A DNA stretch of 64,000 nucleotides from Selaginella moellendorffii (taxonomy: Eukaryota; Streptophyta; Lycopodiopsida; Selaginellales; Selaginellaceae). The stretch lies in contig NW_003314410.1 in assembly GCF_000143415.4 (NCBI RefSeq), positions 62,001 through 126,000 of the forward strand, given 5' to 3'. Positions 23,379 through 41,866 of the stretch are shown here, one piece after another; position 1 is the first letter of the stretch; every line of letters begins with the position of its first letter. The notes under the pieces are model-generated. The model was given only the letters and a program-made list of their open reading frames with translations. It made no database searches and was not told where the DNA came from. Made by a program: the position numbers and the translations under genes.

Positions 23379-23401
23379 GAGAGAGAGAGAGAGAGAGAGA
23401 G
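23379..23401. repeat. (GA)n microsatellite
   Basis: About 11 perfect GA units between the convergent kinesin and dirigent genes. Confidence 0.95.
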
Positions 23402-23443
23402 TGTAAGAAAAGTCAAGTATAGTCAAATGTGGTCAGCACGAGT

Positions 23444-24001
23444 CTAGCAGTCTAGCCTGTAGAAGATGTTCCAGAAGAGCACAAGTCCGCCAGGCTCGTT
23501 GCCCACGGTGGACACCGTCGCGTATCCTCGCGCGCAACGAAACTCGCCACTCCCCCCAATCACGGCGAGCTCGCGCTGGGGATCCAGGAAGGGATTCTGG
23601 CCATGGAGGCTGATGCTCCCGGCGCGGCCAAAGATCTCCACCGTGGCGCTCTGGAGCAAGCTCAGCGCGGAGAGGGAATCGAAGGTGAACATCCCGCGCA
23701 TTCTCCCGACCCTGGCGGATTGGATCGAGGGCGATCGCGTGAGCAGATCGTCGAACACCGCGACGACGCCGAAGTAAGTGTCGTTGTTGATCTGCGGCGT
23801 GGTGACGAAGGCGGTGGTGGGATTGGAGCCCGAGGTTTGATCGTGCATGTAGAACTGGAGGATGCTCCACGGCCGCTCCATTCGCCCGCTAATGGCTTGA
23901 TCGTCGTTCTCACGCGGCGCCGCTGCTATTGGATCGCTGGTGCCCGATGGCGCCAATGCGAGTAGCGCGAAGAAGAGGATCGCGAGAGAAGAGGGAGCCA
24001 T
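23444..24001 (-). CDS. Dirigent protein
   Basis: One exon, 185 aa. ATG 24001 gives a clear signal peptide (MAPSSLAILFFALLALAPSGTS); an ATG 26 codons upstream would bury it. The mature part has the dirigent pattern: LQFYMHDQTSGSNPTTAF, YFGVVAVFDDLLT, GRMRGMFTFDSLSALSLLQS, ELAVIGGSGEFRCARGYA and a C-terminal LVLFWNIFY. Dirigent proteins form apoplastic beta-barrels that steer stereoselective phenoxy-radical coupling (lignans) or related reactions. Substrate cannot be told from sequence alone. Convergent with the kinesin gene. Confidence 0.93.
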   Translation of the reverse strand: MAPSSLAILFFALLALAPSGTSDPIAAAPRENDDQAISGRMERPWSILQFYMHDQTSGSNPTTAFVTTPQINNDTYFGVVAVFDDLLTRSPSIQSARVGRMRGMFTFDSLSALSLLQSATVEIFGRAGSISLHGQNPFLDPQRELAVIGGSGEFRCARGYATVSTVGNEPGGLVLFWNIFYRLDC

Positions 24002-24559
24002 TCTGGATCGATCAACCAATTCATCGATGTCTCGCCATTTAAAGCCGCGCGTTTGTTTCTTTATTCCCTCACTCACCAAGAGTGCCGCTAGGGAAACTTT
24101 CCCCCCCCAATTCGAAAGCTTTCCAATATTTTAGGGTTTATGGCGATGGCGCATTCTTTTTGCTCGATTCGAATCGTTTCCATGGCAGCAGTTGCGGTAT
24201 GCTGCGCGACTCATTATTTCCCCGGGTCGATCGATCAATAGCCCCCAAGGCAAGTTCTTTTTTAAGCTATAAACAAGTCAATCCTCTTGCTAATCGCGGC
24301 GATTGACTTCTTCTTGGTCGATTTTGCACACTCTGACGATTGTGTCGGTCCAAGATCTTGGAAAAAAAATCGAGAGTGACAATTTGACAAAGTCTACGGT
24401 CGCCGCATTGGAATTTAGACGATGACTTGCGAAGCGAAAGAAATGAGTATGTTCTCACTTTGCGCCTCGATTTTTTTTGTCATTCTTTTTTCTTTGCTCG
24501 TGAGCCGAGCTACTGTTCTCTGTACTATCAGTATGGTTCTCTGAAGATTTGGACCTGGA

Positions 24560-28826
<4,267 letters not shown>

Positions 28827-29025
28827 AAACACGCACCTATATTCTTTTTGTGTAAAAAATATCGTGGAATTAGCAACTTTCGAAATACAAAACAAGGTGG
28901 CTTGCGGCTGTTATTATACCAGGAAGTATATGAGTATGATAGTGATGATTACCGGAACAGAAGGACTCGAGGCCCGCTCCAGTAGTGGACGCAAAATATA
29001 GAACAAAAATATTCTGCCTGCTTAC

Positions 29026-32000
29026 TTATTGATCAATCTCACTGGCATCGCTGTCGTCACTGCAAGAGTTTACGTAGTTAGAGCAGCATGGAAGGAAAAT
29101 AACGTCATGCTACAATCTCACCTTTGCTCTGGCTGCTTGGCTATTCTTCTGGCGTCAAGACCAGTAATGTATCTCTGCGCGACCTGAGTATTTTCCGGTC
29201 CTGCAACGTATCCATCGTCAGTGAGGGGCGAGCTCTATAGAATTACATTGTTGGTAGCTCACCTTTGTTCAGCTGGAAAACATGATACGCGCAACGCTCC
29301 GCCGCCATTCGGACGGGGGTGTTGGAATCCTTCATAGACTCTGCAATCGCTGGTCCTAAGGTAGTTATACGCGCGGCCAATGAGTCTGGTTTGATCTGTG
29401 AACAAACAGATATAATGATAAGGAAATTCCAGCCTCGCAAAAACAAACCAAAAGCATACCTTTGCTATGATCTTTATGCTGCTAAGGGACGCGCGCCTAA
29501 CATCACTGGCATCGTCGTTAAGAAGGCCAACAAGGACAGGGAGCACGTCTGACAAAGACTTCAAGGCGTCGGAGGGCCGAGATTGTAGCTCATAGGCTAC
29601 CAGACGTCCAAAAGCCCGTGTACAGCACTCCCTTACAGAAGCCTACAGACAGCACACAATCAGACAGTGCTGTATAGTTGCACACAAGCATTTGTACCTT
29701 GTCATCTTTGACCCTGGTTTTCAAGGTGTTAAGTGATGCTGAATGCAGAGATGGTGAAGCACATAAGCGGCTAGGGGAGTAACGAATTATTGATGCTAGA
29801 GCAAGTGTCATGCCATGTCTCGACGTCCAAGACGTTCCAGGCACTAGAACGGCATGAAGCAATGCCGAGAAACTGTCATCCACAACGAACTGCAGATAAA
29901 AAAAAGCCAACAGTTACTAAGAAGGGGAGGCAATATGTAAATTAGAACCTGAGAAACGAGACCAAAGGTTTTGCCGGCGAGTATCCTGTGCTCCTCCTCT
30001 TCTGTAGCTAAGAGGTCTTGTAACAAAACCGTAAGTCGATCTAAAACGGCCGAGCTCAGACTTTTGCCGGCATGCCTGACGACCCCCTTAAGAGCAACCA
30101 GCATGGCTCCTTTCACTCCACCTTCCGCAGACTGCCAAAGTTTCAAGTCACACATTGTAACGCGAATACTTAAGTAATACCTGAAGTCCTGTAACAAGAT
30201 CCCCAACAAGAGGATCAACTCTTGTGCTTAGTATCGATAGTTTGCCAAGCGATGCAGCTGCACGTGATCGAACAATTCTAAAGGCAGAAAGAGCAGAATT
30301 ATGGAAACAGAATCGCAACTGGCTAAATGTACCTCGTATTGTCCTGAAGACATTTCATAAAAGTTGTTTGTAGTTGTGGAAGAAACGGTTTCAGAGCGAT
30401 GCCTCCTTTGCTGATGATAATTCCCAGAGTACCTAAAATTGCGCCCTTTACTTGCCAGGTGAATCGGTCTCCAATGATGCGAATGAGAGGCCTGAGAAAC
30501 AAACCAAATAGTTGGCACCAACATTTAAACAAGCGAACTTTACCCCGTTATTGGCACCACAAAAGGTTTAACCGCAGCCTCACTTGTCACGGTAACTAGC
30601 TCCCCAATACCCTCTGCTGCTTGTTCTCTCAAATCAGCAGAACCACTCATGAGCCCCTGCATGGCAAGAAAGCTAGTTAGTGGAAAAACGTAAGCAACAG
30701 CATACCTGCAATAAAATAGGTAAAACCGGCTGCAGTCCCTTTGGCAAACAAAACCCAGGAATTACGACAGGGCCGCCCTGCATAATAAAAATTATAAGTA
30801 AAAAAAAGAGCTGTTTAACTTATAAGCCAACCTTCCGTTTGCGACGCTCTTTGTCCCGGGCAGTGGACACAGCATCACGTAAGACTTTCACATAGGACGG
30901 TTGGTTTTCTTTGGATATGGTAGCAGTCACGGACGCCAATGCTTCCCAAACAGCCTGAACGCGTAAAGAAGTGAACAACAGCCCGGTGTAAAGATGAGAC
31001 TTACTTTAACAGTATTGTCGTTGACATCAGTGAGCATTACTACCAGAGTAGTCAAAATGTTGGGCAGCTCGTCGCTCAGGTCCAGCTTTGTATTTTTGAA
31101 AAGATATCCCGTAAGGTAGGCCGACCATGTCCTGATTGAAGCCTACAACGGACAATAAAAAAGTGAAACACGGACAGGCAATCCTTCTCGAAGGAGCTCA
31201 CGAAATCATACCTGAGTATCACCAAGGCCGCGGACAAGCTCCGAGAGAAGATACTCAAGTCCTTCTCCGTCAATAGCCAAAACAACTGTTTCACCCGCAC
31301 TCTTTGCAAAAGAAGCCACATCCTGTAGAGCAGTGATGAATAATCTCGATAAACCAAAAATTGCACGTACCATTTCATCTGAATCCATTGCCGCGATTAG
31401 GGGCGGCAAAATCGTTGAAAGATGACCATTCAAGCCTGGACCAGCCACTTCTGCCAATGCTCCCAAAGCATGGGCGTTGAACGCACTGCATCCAAGAAGC
31501 TTTTGAATCTGATGTGAAAAATCAATCTTACGTCAGTGGTGGTTGTACGAGCTTGGGTAAAATATGTGGAAGAACAGCTGCAGTTCGAACGCTACAACAT
31601 AGAAAAAATAAAATTTAGCACTTCTTTAAAGTAGATTTTTACCTTAAAATCTGTTTCAGCCCATCTAAGGCTGTGCCAGATGTTTCCGAGACCTCTAAAG
31701 CACCAAGAAGAGATGGGACAATCTCATCAATCGCCTGCATTCCAGCACTCTGTGCAAAAAAGGTTTCATAGCATGCACTATTATCTTAAGATAAACCAAA
31801 ACAAACCTTGAATAAAGTGCCGAATGCAAGTCCCGCTGCCTCTCGTACTTCACTCACACTACAAGCAACAAGAAGTTGAATATTTAGGAATGAAACTTCA
31901 AAACCAGTTGCATGCCTGTCACAGAGAGCGGTTCTTATAGTCGGAATTAGTTCTCCCATGTAAGTTACAAGCTGGAGTTTTCCAGCACTAGCCATAACTT

Positions 32001-35000
32001 CGCTCAACCCCATACAAACTCCCTGCAAAAGAGTTGAGAAATATGTTTTTAAGAAGTAAGAAGCCAAACCTGTCTCGTGCCGTCGTCTTCATCCTCCAGA
32101 CCCTGCGCAAGAATCGGAATTATTGATGGAAGAACCCTGTCTCCCAATTTTCGAACTAGCTCCCCTAAAGATCGACCTGCAACCTGTAATTTCAAACGTA
32201 AAATCAACCTCCTCTAGCAACTTGAAAAGCACCTGACGGCGTTCAGCAGATGATGACGCGAGAGATGATATGAGTGTGCTCATAAGAACCGGCATTATTT
32301 CTTTTAAAGTCTTTGGGGTGTTCGCAACCACTGTTTTCCAGACGTGCAAAGCTGCCTGTAAGAACATCAATCATCACTTGACTTCTTCTCATCAAGCCTA
32401 GGAATCACAATACCTGTCGAACCGTCATACCAACATCCGACCGAAGCATATATAGAGCAGCCAAAATTTCGTTCCGGCGCTGACTTCCCAAAATGTCCAC
32501 AATGGCACGGCCATGGGCTTCGGTGCTTGCTCCTTCATCGTCACTTCCTCCTTCCAATACAACTTTCCCAGACGTCCCGGCCACCTAAGGAGGATAATTT
32601 TATAAAAAAAACTGAAGAAGAAGAATATCACCTTGAAGAGAAGGTCTCCAAGAAGCTCAACAGAACTCTGTCGTATCCGCCAATTATCATGAAAAATCCC
32701 TTCCTCAACAGCAGGAAGGAGTTGTGGTAATGACCTGGAAATGGATAGAGTTTCAAAACAATATCGTGATAAAAATTAAAATACGTTGTTGCATAGTGTT
32801 CGACAAAAACGTGTCCGGCACTCAATGCCGCGTCACGGACCGATTCATTTTCGTCGGCCAGTCCTGAAATGAAGAGAACATTAGATTACAAATTGCAAAG
32901 AAGGAGATCCCACCGTCAAGAATAGCTGGTAAAACACGAGGCAGATAAGTCTGAAACGATAAACCAAGGGAGCTCGGCAGATACTGCAAAATACGAAAAG
33001 ATGAAGAGACTCAAATGATGCAGAACAAGTTACCTTAAATAACGTGAGATAACCATCACGTACTGCAGCCCGTGGGTGCGTACAATTTTCTATGATATCC
33101 GGTAGAAGCTTGTCGAAATAATCCATGCCTAACGCAGCCAAAACTTCGCTCAAGCCTTGAGCAGCCCCAGATCTTTCGACACTACTATTTTCAGACTTCA
33201 ACGTCTCAAGAAGCCACGGCACTAGTGATGGAAAGTTGTCATCTCCCATACCCTTGGTAAGGGAGCCAAGAGCTTTTGCAGCAACAGAACGAACTTCAGG
33301 AATCGGGTCCACTAAAACCTGGAAAACCGCAGATTAGATAGCGAAAGTTCAATGCGTTTCACAAGAACCTTTTTGACCTCCGGAAGCAGTAATAGCATGT
33401 ATGGAAGCATATCTTTGTAATCAGTAACCAAGGAGCACATGTTTCCAACTATCTGAGCGGCCTTTTTCTTCGTCTCCGAACTTCGCTCTCTTAAACCGCG
33501 ATGAACAATAGGGACCACAAGAGCCAAGGCCGGAGCATCCACGGTATTAACAAATATTGTCTGCAGTGCACTAATGTTCGTCAAAGAAACAAGGAATTCA
33601 ATTGTACCTGTAATAGCGCATCAAGAGAAGATTTTGTGTGTTCATTCGGATCAGAAATTCCAACTAGCAGTAAAGGAACAAGCGCCGAAATCTCCGGATT
33701 CTTTATGACACTTCCCACCTTGTTAACAGGCAAATCACCTTAGAAAAAAGAAAACAAATTCAGTAGAAGTAGTAACCTGCTGTAAAGCAGTTTGAGCCGC
33801 TGCTTGAACTTTCGGGTGTGTATCGGTGAGCACCTGCAAGAAGACAACGGTATTTTAAATATCATGTATTTCAAATAGATATGTTTACCTCGCTAAGCTT
33901 CGGGACAATTGTTGGCAAGCATTGCGAGAGCTGCCGAGGAGCACAAAAAGCCATAGCCCCAAGCAGTTGAACACTTCCCTGTTTTGTGCGCCATGCTCGA
34001 TCTTCTAGCCCCTATATTCAGATGAATACACGAAGTAAGAAAGCAATTCCAGTTCAATGAAATTTTCACCTTCAAAAGAGCCGGTAAAACAAGTTTAACA
34101 CCTTGACCGGTAAGTTGCGACATAATAGTCCGAGCAGTTAGATCAGCCGCGTCGCGTACTGCTGAAACGGAGTCGGAGAAACACACAAGCAGCTCTGGTA
34201 GGATTCGTATTACGTACCTGCAGCAAAATGTTAAACAGATGAAATGCTAGTATAATAAATCCTTACGGTTCAAAAAGACGTCCAAGTTTCTCGGAGAGGC
34301 ATTCGAAGCCTAGCAATGCGCCCTCACGAGCTTTTGCGGAGTCTCTGCACCATTTCAACGTAAAACTCGATAACGCAAGCAAAACGACTCACCTGTCCTC
34401 AATGCTAGTTATCAGGACATTCATTACACGGAACTTCTTCAGGCAAGACAGCCCCTTCCCCTTTACTACCCCGGCCAATCCAAATGCAGCTCCGTAGCGC
34501 TCTCCATATTTTTCCGATTGCACAAGTTGTTCAAGCAAGTCTTTTGCGAGTTTCTCAGAATCCACCTGATTATCAAGTTGCTGAATTATCCAAAAACTCA
34601 AGTGAAATACCTGGTGGATCAGCATTAATGGAGCTAGGCAGTTTGACACAGCACGTTGAACTGATTCTGAAGGAGTTTTCAGCATTTCGAGCAGTCTTTC
34701 TAGAATGACAAGTATTTTTGGATCATCCTGGTGGACATTTCGTTATAGGTAGCAAAGAAACGAAAATTATACCTGAGAGAGATGTTTGGCCAAAGCCCCC
34801 ATGAACACCACGACACCTTCCCGAACTAAATCATAGCGTTCTTCGTCAACTGCCTGCGTAGTCAGAGTAATTACAGACAAAACTGTAAAAAGATTTGAAG
34901 CACGTACCTTTCTACTTAAATAGTTTTCGAATATAGGGAGGAGAACCGCAATGCTATCTTTTCCGTGTCTATCGATTATTGCTACGCCAGCTTCCACCAT

Positions 35001-38000
35001 CTTAGACCGGACGTCAGAGTTCGTATCTGCCTGTAGGAAGTAAACCGATACATTTTACTTGCTTATTCAGCACAGAGACGTACCAAGGCTCGAGAAATAA
35101 GAAAAGTTGATAGAACTGGTAAGTCTTTGGCAGTAAGTATGTCTGCAGCTGCTTCGAGGGCCAACGCTACACCTTGTCTTCCAGGCCAACCAGGATCAAC
35201 CTGATTCCCTTCACTAGGAAGATCCCTCGAATAGAGGGTAAACAAAGCCGATAGTGTTTCCTGACACCAACGTAAGCATGCGATAAAAACAATATACAAA
35301 AAGGTTACTTGTGTACTGCTTGGATACTCCTCCATGGCTGCAGCTAACGCAGTGGCAGCCGCTTGACGAACATTTAAGTTCACATGCGACAAGGCTCCCA
35401 GTATGCCTGCGGCATAATCATTTCCAAGATCATGCCCATAAAGGTCCCAGATATCCTCTGCAATGTCTGCTACCACCTAAACAATTCCTAACACATTTGT
35501 TGGGAAAGAAACAACAAGCACCATACCTTTTCAGGATCGTATAATGCAATCCACAGTGCACTTGCTACAACGGCGTTGTGAGGCACTGCACCTTTAGCAA
35601 ATACAGGTACCGATCTGGTCGAGCTTAAGCACGCAACTCGTACATGCGCGTACTTGGAATAAACACCAGCGAGAGTCTGCAAATCAATAAATTAAGATGT
35701 CTAAACAGACGAACTTTAAAAGTACCTCTGGCAAATCTACTGGACTAATACCGCGGGACAACTCATTCAAAATTGGGAGAATCACAGCTTGATAACTTGG
35801 AAATAAACCAAGCACATGATACAGCACCTGAACAGCCAGCCGGAATTTGTTTATGAGCACAGAAAACAACTGCATACCGAAATCATTTTTGAGCGCGGTA
35901 CATGCATTTGAGGAGAGCAATGGATTGACAAGACACGAAGTAGGCCGTCATGAAATTTAGTTTTCTTGGTTTGGAGCAGGACTTGCTCAACAATCTGTAA
36001 AAACTAAAAGTTTAGAACAAAGACGAATTAAACGCAGAGAAATCATACCGGAAAAACTAGAGTGAAAGACTCCGCGGGGAATGGTTCACGCTCGCAAGCG
36101 CTCACAATTCCCGTGATCACTCTCTGAACAACGCCTTTCTCCTCATCCAAGTAAATTTGTAGAGAAAACGACGACACCAATATTTTCATAGCAGCTGCAA
36201 TATCAGTTGCCAGGTATCTGAGTGCTGGAGTCACCGATCCCGTTAATTTGACCATCGTATGGAACGCTTCATCGCTAACAATTGGCGACTTCAGAAGCGG
36301 AAGGACAAGTGGGATCTGATCATTCGTCAAATATGAGTGAAAACTGCAATAATGTATATAGCTTACCAAAGCAGGAAGATGATCATGCACAAAACATAAA
36401 TTGGCATCCGCAACAGCTGCAATAGCTCTTAGAACCACAGTGAACCGCGTCCTTAGATGGCATACTCTGGAACGGACAATAGCCTCTTCTTTTAAAAGAT
36501 AGTCTCTAGCTTCTTCTTTAGTTGGTTTCGATTCACCTGAAAAAAAAAAAAAAAAAAAAGCAATCACATATGGAACATATTGACAAAACAAAAAAAGTAC
36601 CAGTCTTTTTAGAAGCTTTACTCACGTCTCTAGGCGCAGACGGCCGGGAAGCAGACTTCGCCATTGTGTCCTACAGCAAATCTCATTAGCCACCATAAAC
36701 TGTCAAAAACAGCCTAGTACCTTTCCATTTCCGGATTCATTATACATTTTGAATCGACCTTTTGCCTGCTTGACATTTTTATCCACCACCACTTCCGCAA
36801 CATACACCCCGCCTTCAGTAGACAGAACACCTTCAGGAGTGTTGAATATCTGCCAAGGAAGGTTCGAAATTAAACTAGTACGTGAGTAATATCCACCTTG
36901 ATATCGCTGGCATTGAGACCATTGTGAGAGCTCCAATCCGCTAGATCCTTTACACCCTGCAAGGAAGTAAGTACGTAATTCCAATAAGAAGAAGAGAACC
37001 TACATGGATAAAATGATTGAACATTTCATCAGGTATCATTTGCATGACTAAACCAAGCGCAACGATTGCTGCCTTTGAAATGGCCGGTTGTTCACTGGTC
37101 AACCCGTTCGCCCCGGCCAGGACCTGCAGCATGAACAAGTGTATGGCTGATCCAGCATCAAAAAATTCAAATAATAACCTTCCAGACAGCACCGGGATCA
37201 GATCTTAGGACGGCACGAAGGGAACGTTCCCCGTCTTGTTTATTTATGCGTCTTGCAAAGTCCTGGCAAAGAAGTCAGATGCATGTGCCACAGGAAAAGG
37301 TTGCTTACCTTCCAATATGGATTATACTTTTGACCACGCAAGATACAGTCGTGGTGAAAAGCTATTAGGAAATGCGTACAATACAAGGGATCCCGCACTA
37401 GTGATGTACATCCTAGTGATAGTAGTGCTTTAGAAAGAATATCTGATGAAGGAACCTCTAAAGGCGAACTATCATTCTCGATTCCACTGCACATCTGAGT
37501 ATTAGAAAAATACAAGCTTCAAAACATAGGAGTGAGATTTACCGCATTTGCGAATGAAGCTGGTCATGTAAAGTGGGAAGCCAATTCAAAAAGGACTCGA
37601 AAAGCTCCTTCGCATATGCTAAAGACGCTACTTGTAGACGCCCGACAGCAGCTGCTGCAGCTCTTCTTACATCCCATGACTGGTGCCAAAGAAAGCTTAC
37701 GAGGCTCTACAGCAAGAAAATCATTAGCAATTGCTGGCACATGATTGAGTTTATTACCTTGGAACGTTCAGTTAGCCCCTCGTTACTTCCTCTGCAACCC
37801 ACGTAAATTTTGATATTGTGCAAAGATACGATTTGTGCCTACCTGGAGAGCTGATAATTTGAAAAATCTTCAAGAAGTTCTATCAAAGCACTGCAGTCTT
37901 CCGTTTGCATTTTCAAATTCTGTTCATACGTTGTTACATCAAACCAAACCAAACGAGGCAACGAAAAAGTCATACAACTGTCGAGAAAAACGTAGATTCG

Positions 38001-39868
38001 GGAATCGTTATTGACGAAATGATCTTTTCCTTGAGCAGCTTGTCATCTACAAGAATATAAAGAAGGATGTTTATTGGCTCAAAATGTTGTTTGAATCGCT
38101 CACCAGCTCTGCTGTCGATGGATGCAATCTTGAGTAGCAAAAGAAGAGCATAAATCCCGTCTATTCTTTGTGCAGGTTTTCCTATGCCAGTTTTGGCGAG
38201 TTGGATCAGCTGATCAACTAGCGGGAACGCCTGCAAAAAAAGCTGTTTCAGAACAGAACGCCTTACAAGCTTCAAACCCACAAGAATCGGAAGTTCTTCA
38301 TTGAAAAATGCCTGGCGAAGACAACGCAAGTGTGCCCTTCTCATAGTTTCTTTCTCTTTAAGTCCAGCCGAGAAAAAACTTGAGCATTCAGCTGGCAAGT
38401 TACGCTCGGCTTTTCCAAGCGATGAACTTAGTGACGATAGAATGGCCACTCGGACTTCCTCGTTTCCTGTCCCACACATGTAAGCAGCAAAAATATCAAA
38501 GCCAGCACCAGGACTTACCATCGTCTTTGTACAGAGAAATAAGCACCGGGCTGATAACACCTGCAGCGTGAATAACCGCTTTGCCTTGTCCAGCGCCACA
38601 AATGGCGCGCAACGCATAGATCAACCCCAGTCTTTGGTAGACGAACGTCAGTTTACCCTCAGAGCCTGGCACAAGAGCAAGTTAGCCGTGAGTTAGCAAT
38701 GCTCTTAGACACAACTAACCTCCCAGTATGGACTTGATGGCTTGGACCATTGTTAACAGCGAGTCTGTGTCACCCGACTTTTGTGCAATCCAGCTGAGAG
38801 TTTGCAGCGCTTCCCTTCGCCTTCCCTCGTCGTTATGTCGACATTGGAGCAAAACCACGGGTAGAAACTCGCCTGTGTATCTGCTCAAATCCAGCGGTGT
38901 CTGCTTCAAAAGAACTCCAACGGCCTCCAGAACAATCTCAGGGCTCCTCTTGAGCATCCTTACTGCAGCCGGCACGACCACTCCCCCGAATTGATCATGC
39001 GACAGGTGCTTGAAAAGTGGCTCAAACGCTTCGCTGATCGCCTTCGAAGGCTTCTCTCGCGATCCAAGTACCAACTTCACGTAAAGATCGACAAAAAAGG
39101 CCTGACAAGATAACACATTTCACTGCCAAGAGCTCTGCAAATAAACTTCTTACCTTCTTCACCGAAAGAAGAGCTGGATCCCTTGTAGCGAACTCCAGAA
39201 GCACAGAAATGAGCCCGCTTCTCTCCGAGGGCGAGGCCTCAAGCTCAGAGACGTAGTTCTCGTACAAGCCATTCACCTTCAGCATTGAAACTTTCATAAA
39301 TCCCAGGAAAGAGAAAGAAAACCTCCATACCTGGATCAGTGAGCGAAGCAGCAAAGCCTTGGAAGCTAGCCTCAAACGATACCGTGCCTGCGAGAGTGCC
39401 AAGAGCAGCGAAGACTGGACCGCAGCAATCCTGGAGAACGCATTCCTGGCGGACACAACCGCGGGAGCAAAACTCACGAGAAAGCACGTCCATCGCAGGA
39501 GCTTGAGCTGCGTGGAGGCGGTACACACTTTGGCGTTCCTCTCGGCCGCCTGGACAAGCGCGCCAGTGAAAGCCTTGACGAAAGCTGGCAGCTTGAGCGC
39601 CTTGATTATCACCGAGTCCACTGCCAGCTGCGAGGCGCGATCATCGTAGAGATGCAGCGTCGCGAGAACAATCGCAACCAGCTCGGGGACGTGATCCACC
39701 GCGTGCTCGTCTGGAAGGGGCGTCAGCATTGCCGGAATCGAAACCTAGAGCTAGAAATCCATCACCTGGCAAATCGAGCAACGATGACAAGCTCGCGCGG
39801 AAGAGGGAGACGCGCTCCTTGGTGGACGGCGAGCTAAGCCTCGCCGCGACGAGCGCTAGATCGCCCAT
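29026..39868 (-). CDS. GCN1: GCN1 / ILITHYIA, HEAT-repeat activator of the GCN2 kinase
   Basis: A 10.8-kb minus-strand gene with roughly 40 or more short exons, from ATG 39868 ([20 protein letters not shown]) to TAA 29026-29028 (C-terminus [20 protein letters not shown] then [11 protein letters not shown]). Nearly all exons encode HEAT/ARM-like helices, for example [45 protein letters not shown], and [19 protein letters not shown]. Total size fits the about 2,600-aa GCN1 family. GCN1 sits on stalled or collided ribosomes and stimulates eIF2-alpha phosphorylation by GCN2; ILITHYIA is the plant gene, needed for immunity and growth. An intron acceptor at 36541-36560 carries a T19 tract. A telo-box (aaaccctaaa) lies about 17 bp above the ATG. 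Exon borders are not itemised here. Confidence 0.88.
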
Positions 39869-40002
39869 GGCGGAGGAACACTCTAAACCCTAAATCTCGA
39901 TCATACAACAATGCGGACAATTTTAAAACATGATCACTTGCGTCTTGCAGAGAACTACTCTCGTAAAAGCGTGAAGAGCCATGGCTGTTCTTCGTCCATT
40001 CC

Positions 40003-41511
40003 CTACGAGGCTTTAGCTCTTGCTACTCGCATTCTTTGCGCTCCTCGCGTCGTTCGTCTTCCTTCGTGACTTCCATTCGCATTGAAAGTTTCTTGGTCGT
40101 AGATTTTCGGATCAATGTGGAAAGAGAACCTGGGAGCTCCAGCACGGATCTGCGAGACGAGCTCGTTAGCTTCCAAGACGAGAGGAAAAAGGATAACGTT
40201 CTCAAGGACAAGTTCTACCTGAGAGTGACGATCTTGGATCAAAAGCACAGCATGTTTTAGTAGCTTTTGTAGATGGATCTGAGCGTCACCCCGGAGCTGC
40301 AAAGAATGCATTCGAAAAGCCAGTTTTGACAAAGACAAAAGCCTTACACTTTCAGTGCCTAGACCCTGGTACAGATTGCCTTTAGCTTGCAAGAGCTTGT
40401 ATAGCTTCTCGATACTTTGCAGCTCATGCTCCAGATCCGAGAAGGAGCTGCCACGACCACCTACGTGCTCAAACATTTAGATGGCTCAACTGAGATGGAG
40501 ACGAAGCGAAAAAATGTAAAATGAACAAACCTTTGCTTGATGCGCGAATTTGCATCAAGTCCCACGACGCTGCGGCATGAGAAACTGCTACTTCACGCCT
40601 ATCCGCTTCTAGAGTGGCTTCTTCCACTTCCCTTGCGAGTTCTTCCTTCTCTTTCATGCATCGCCGTAGCTCCCTCTGTCCCGCAAGAAAAAATCACGTC
40701 TTGATGTCTCTAGTGATCAATCAACCAGAAATGGAACCTGCAGCCTTTGCGTGTCGAGCCCCGCTTTCGACTCGAGCAGCTCCTTGTCCGATGGCGACTC
40801 GAATAAATCATGCTTGATCTCTGCATATCGTGATCTCGACTTCCATAGCTTGCCTGTAGATGTCACAAGAGAATCGTTGGCGAGAGTATAAGATCCTCTA
40901 AAACTTTGGCTCACCATTGAGGCTTTCTCGAGAGTATGACGCGATTTTCATCATCCGGATCCAGGCCGCCTGTGCTCATTTTAGACGACGTTTTACAAAA
41001 ACCGCGACGCGAGAAGATGGTGATATAAGCAGTGGACCTTTTATATGGGAGGGGAGAACACACCAATGCTTCGTGAGAGTCTGCCGCAAGGACGTAAGCT
41101 CTGCGCCTCGCAAGCCCGGCGAACTGCGCGCCGAGAAACAAATGGAAGACGAATCCATTGCTCGACTCCCTCGATCGTCCTGAAACCTCGACTTTGCTTC
41201 CTTCCATCGGGATAACAGCTGAAGGCAAACCCGTGCGCACCTGTAAAGAGAGAAAACTAAAGGAAGGAAACGAGGAAGCCTTGTGTAGAAACCTGGCATT
41301 CGTTGACGAAATAGAACAGGGCATGGCCCTGGAGCAAGAAGAGGCGCCTCTTCCACGAATTGGATCTCCTGCCGCGCTTGTCCAGGTATCCGGCCAGCTC
41401 TGGCTCGGACCACATCACACTCTGGACTGGGGAGTGGGAGTAAGCGCAAGATAAAAAAAAAAAAAAGCGGGAGATGCTAGGCTAGCCTACCTTCATCGTC
41501 GTCCCTTTCAT
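40003..41511 (-). CDS. PH-domain protein with C-terminal coiled coil
   Basis: About seven exons from ATG 41511 to TAG 40003-40005. The N-terminal PH domain reads MWSEPELAGYLDKRG, SWKRRLFLLQGHALFYF, PSAVIPMEGSKVEV, RAYVLAADSHEAL, then AAWIRMMKIASYSRESLN, the typical C-terminal Trp helix. It is followed by basic KLWKSRSRYAEIKHD, a charged coiled coil (MKEKEELAREVEEATLEAD, HELQSIEKLYKLLQ) and a basic tail. The acceptor near 41422 was selected because it joins the short first exon (MKGTTMK) in frame. Probably a phosphoinositide-binding adaptor; partner unknown. The stop lies 134 bp upstream of the GCN1 ATG on the same strand. Confidence 0.75.
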
Positions 41512-41565
41512 CGCAATGTTACGCTGAATGGCTAAAGTCACTTGCTAAAACCGTTACTTCCATCA

Positions 41566-41650
41566 GGGGTGGTGGCGCAGTTGGTCAGCGCGTAGGTCTC
41601 ATAGCTTCTGAGTTATCCTGAGGTCGAGAGTTCGAGCCTCTCTCACCCCA
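41566..41650 (+). tRNA. Elongator tRNA-Met (CAU) with a short intron
   Basis: Acceptor GGGGTGG/TCACCCC, D arm GCGCAGTTGGTCAGCGC, anticodon CAT in TCTCATA, then a short canonical-position intron (about 13 nt, gcttctgagttat region) before CCTGA, T arm GAGAGTTCGAGCCTCTC and discriminator A. Plant elongator tRNA-Met genes typically carry such an intron. A T-run follows within 10 bp. Confidence 0.93.
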
Positions 41651-41866
41651 AATCCCTTTTTTGCCCTTTCCTCTCATGGGAAGCGCGATCGATTTAATCC
41701 CGGTAGTTTCTTGATGTTTAACCCAAAGGTCTCGTTCTTAGTAACTTCACAAGCTTTCGCTAATCGATCAGCTTCTTCCGGCAGATTTCTTAAGTTTGAC
41801 TGTTCGCGGCAATTTGATTTTTCGCCACAATTTCTCGCGGCAAATCGAATCGAGCGGGTTTGACTT

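Noticed and set aside
24002-24079. N-terminal extension of the dirigent protein from ATG 24079
   Set aside because: Would place 26 charged residues before a clear signal peptide that starts at the Met encoded at 24001.
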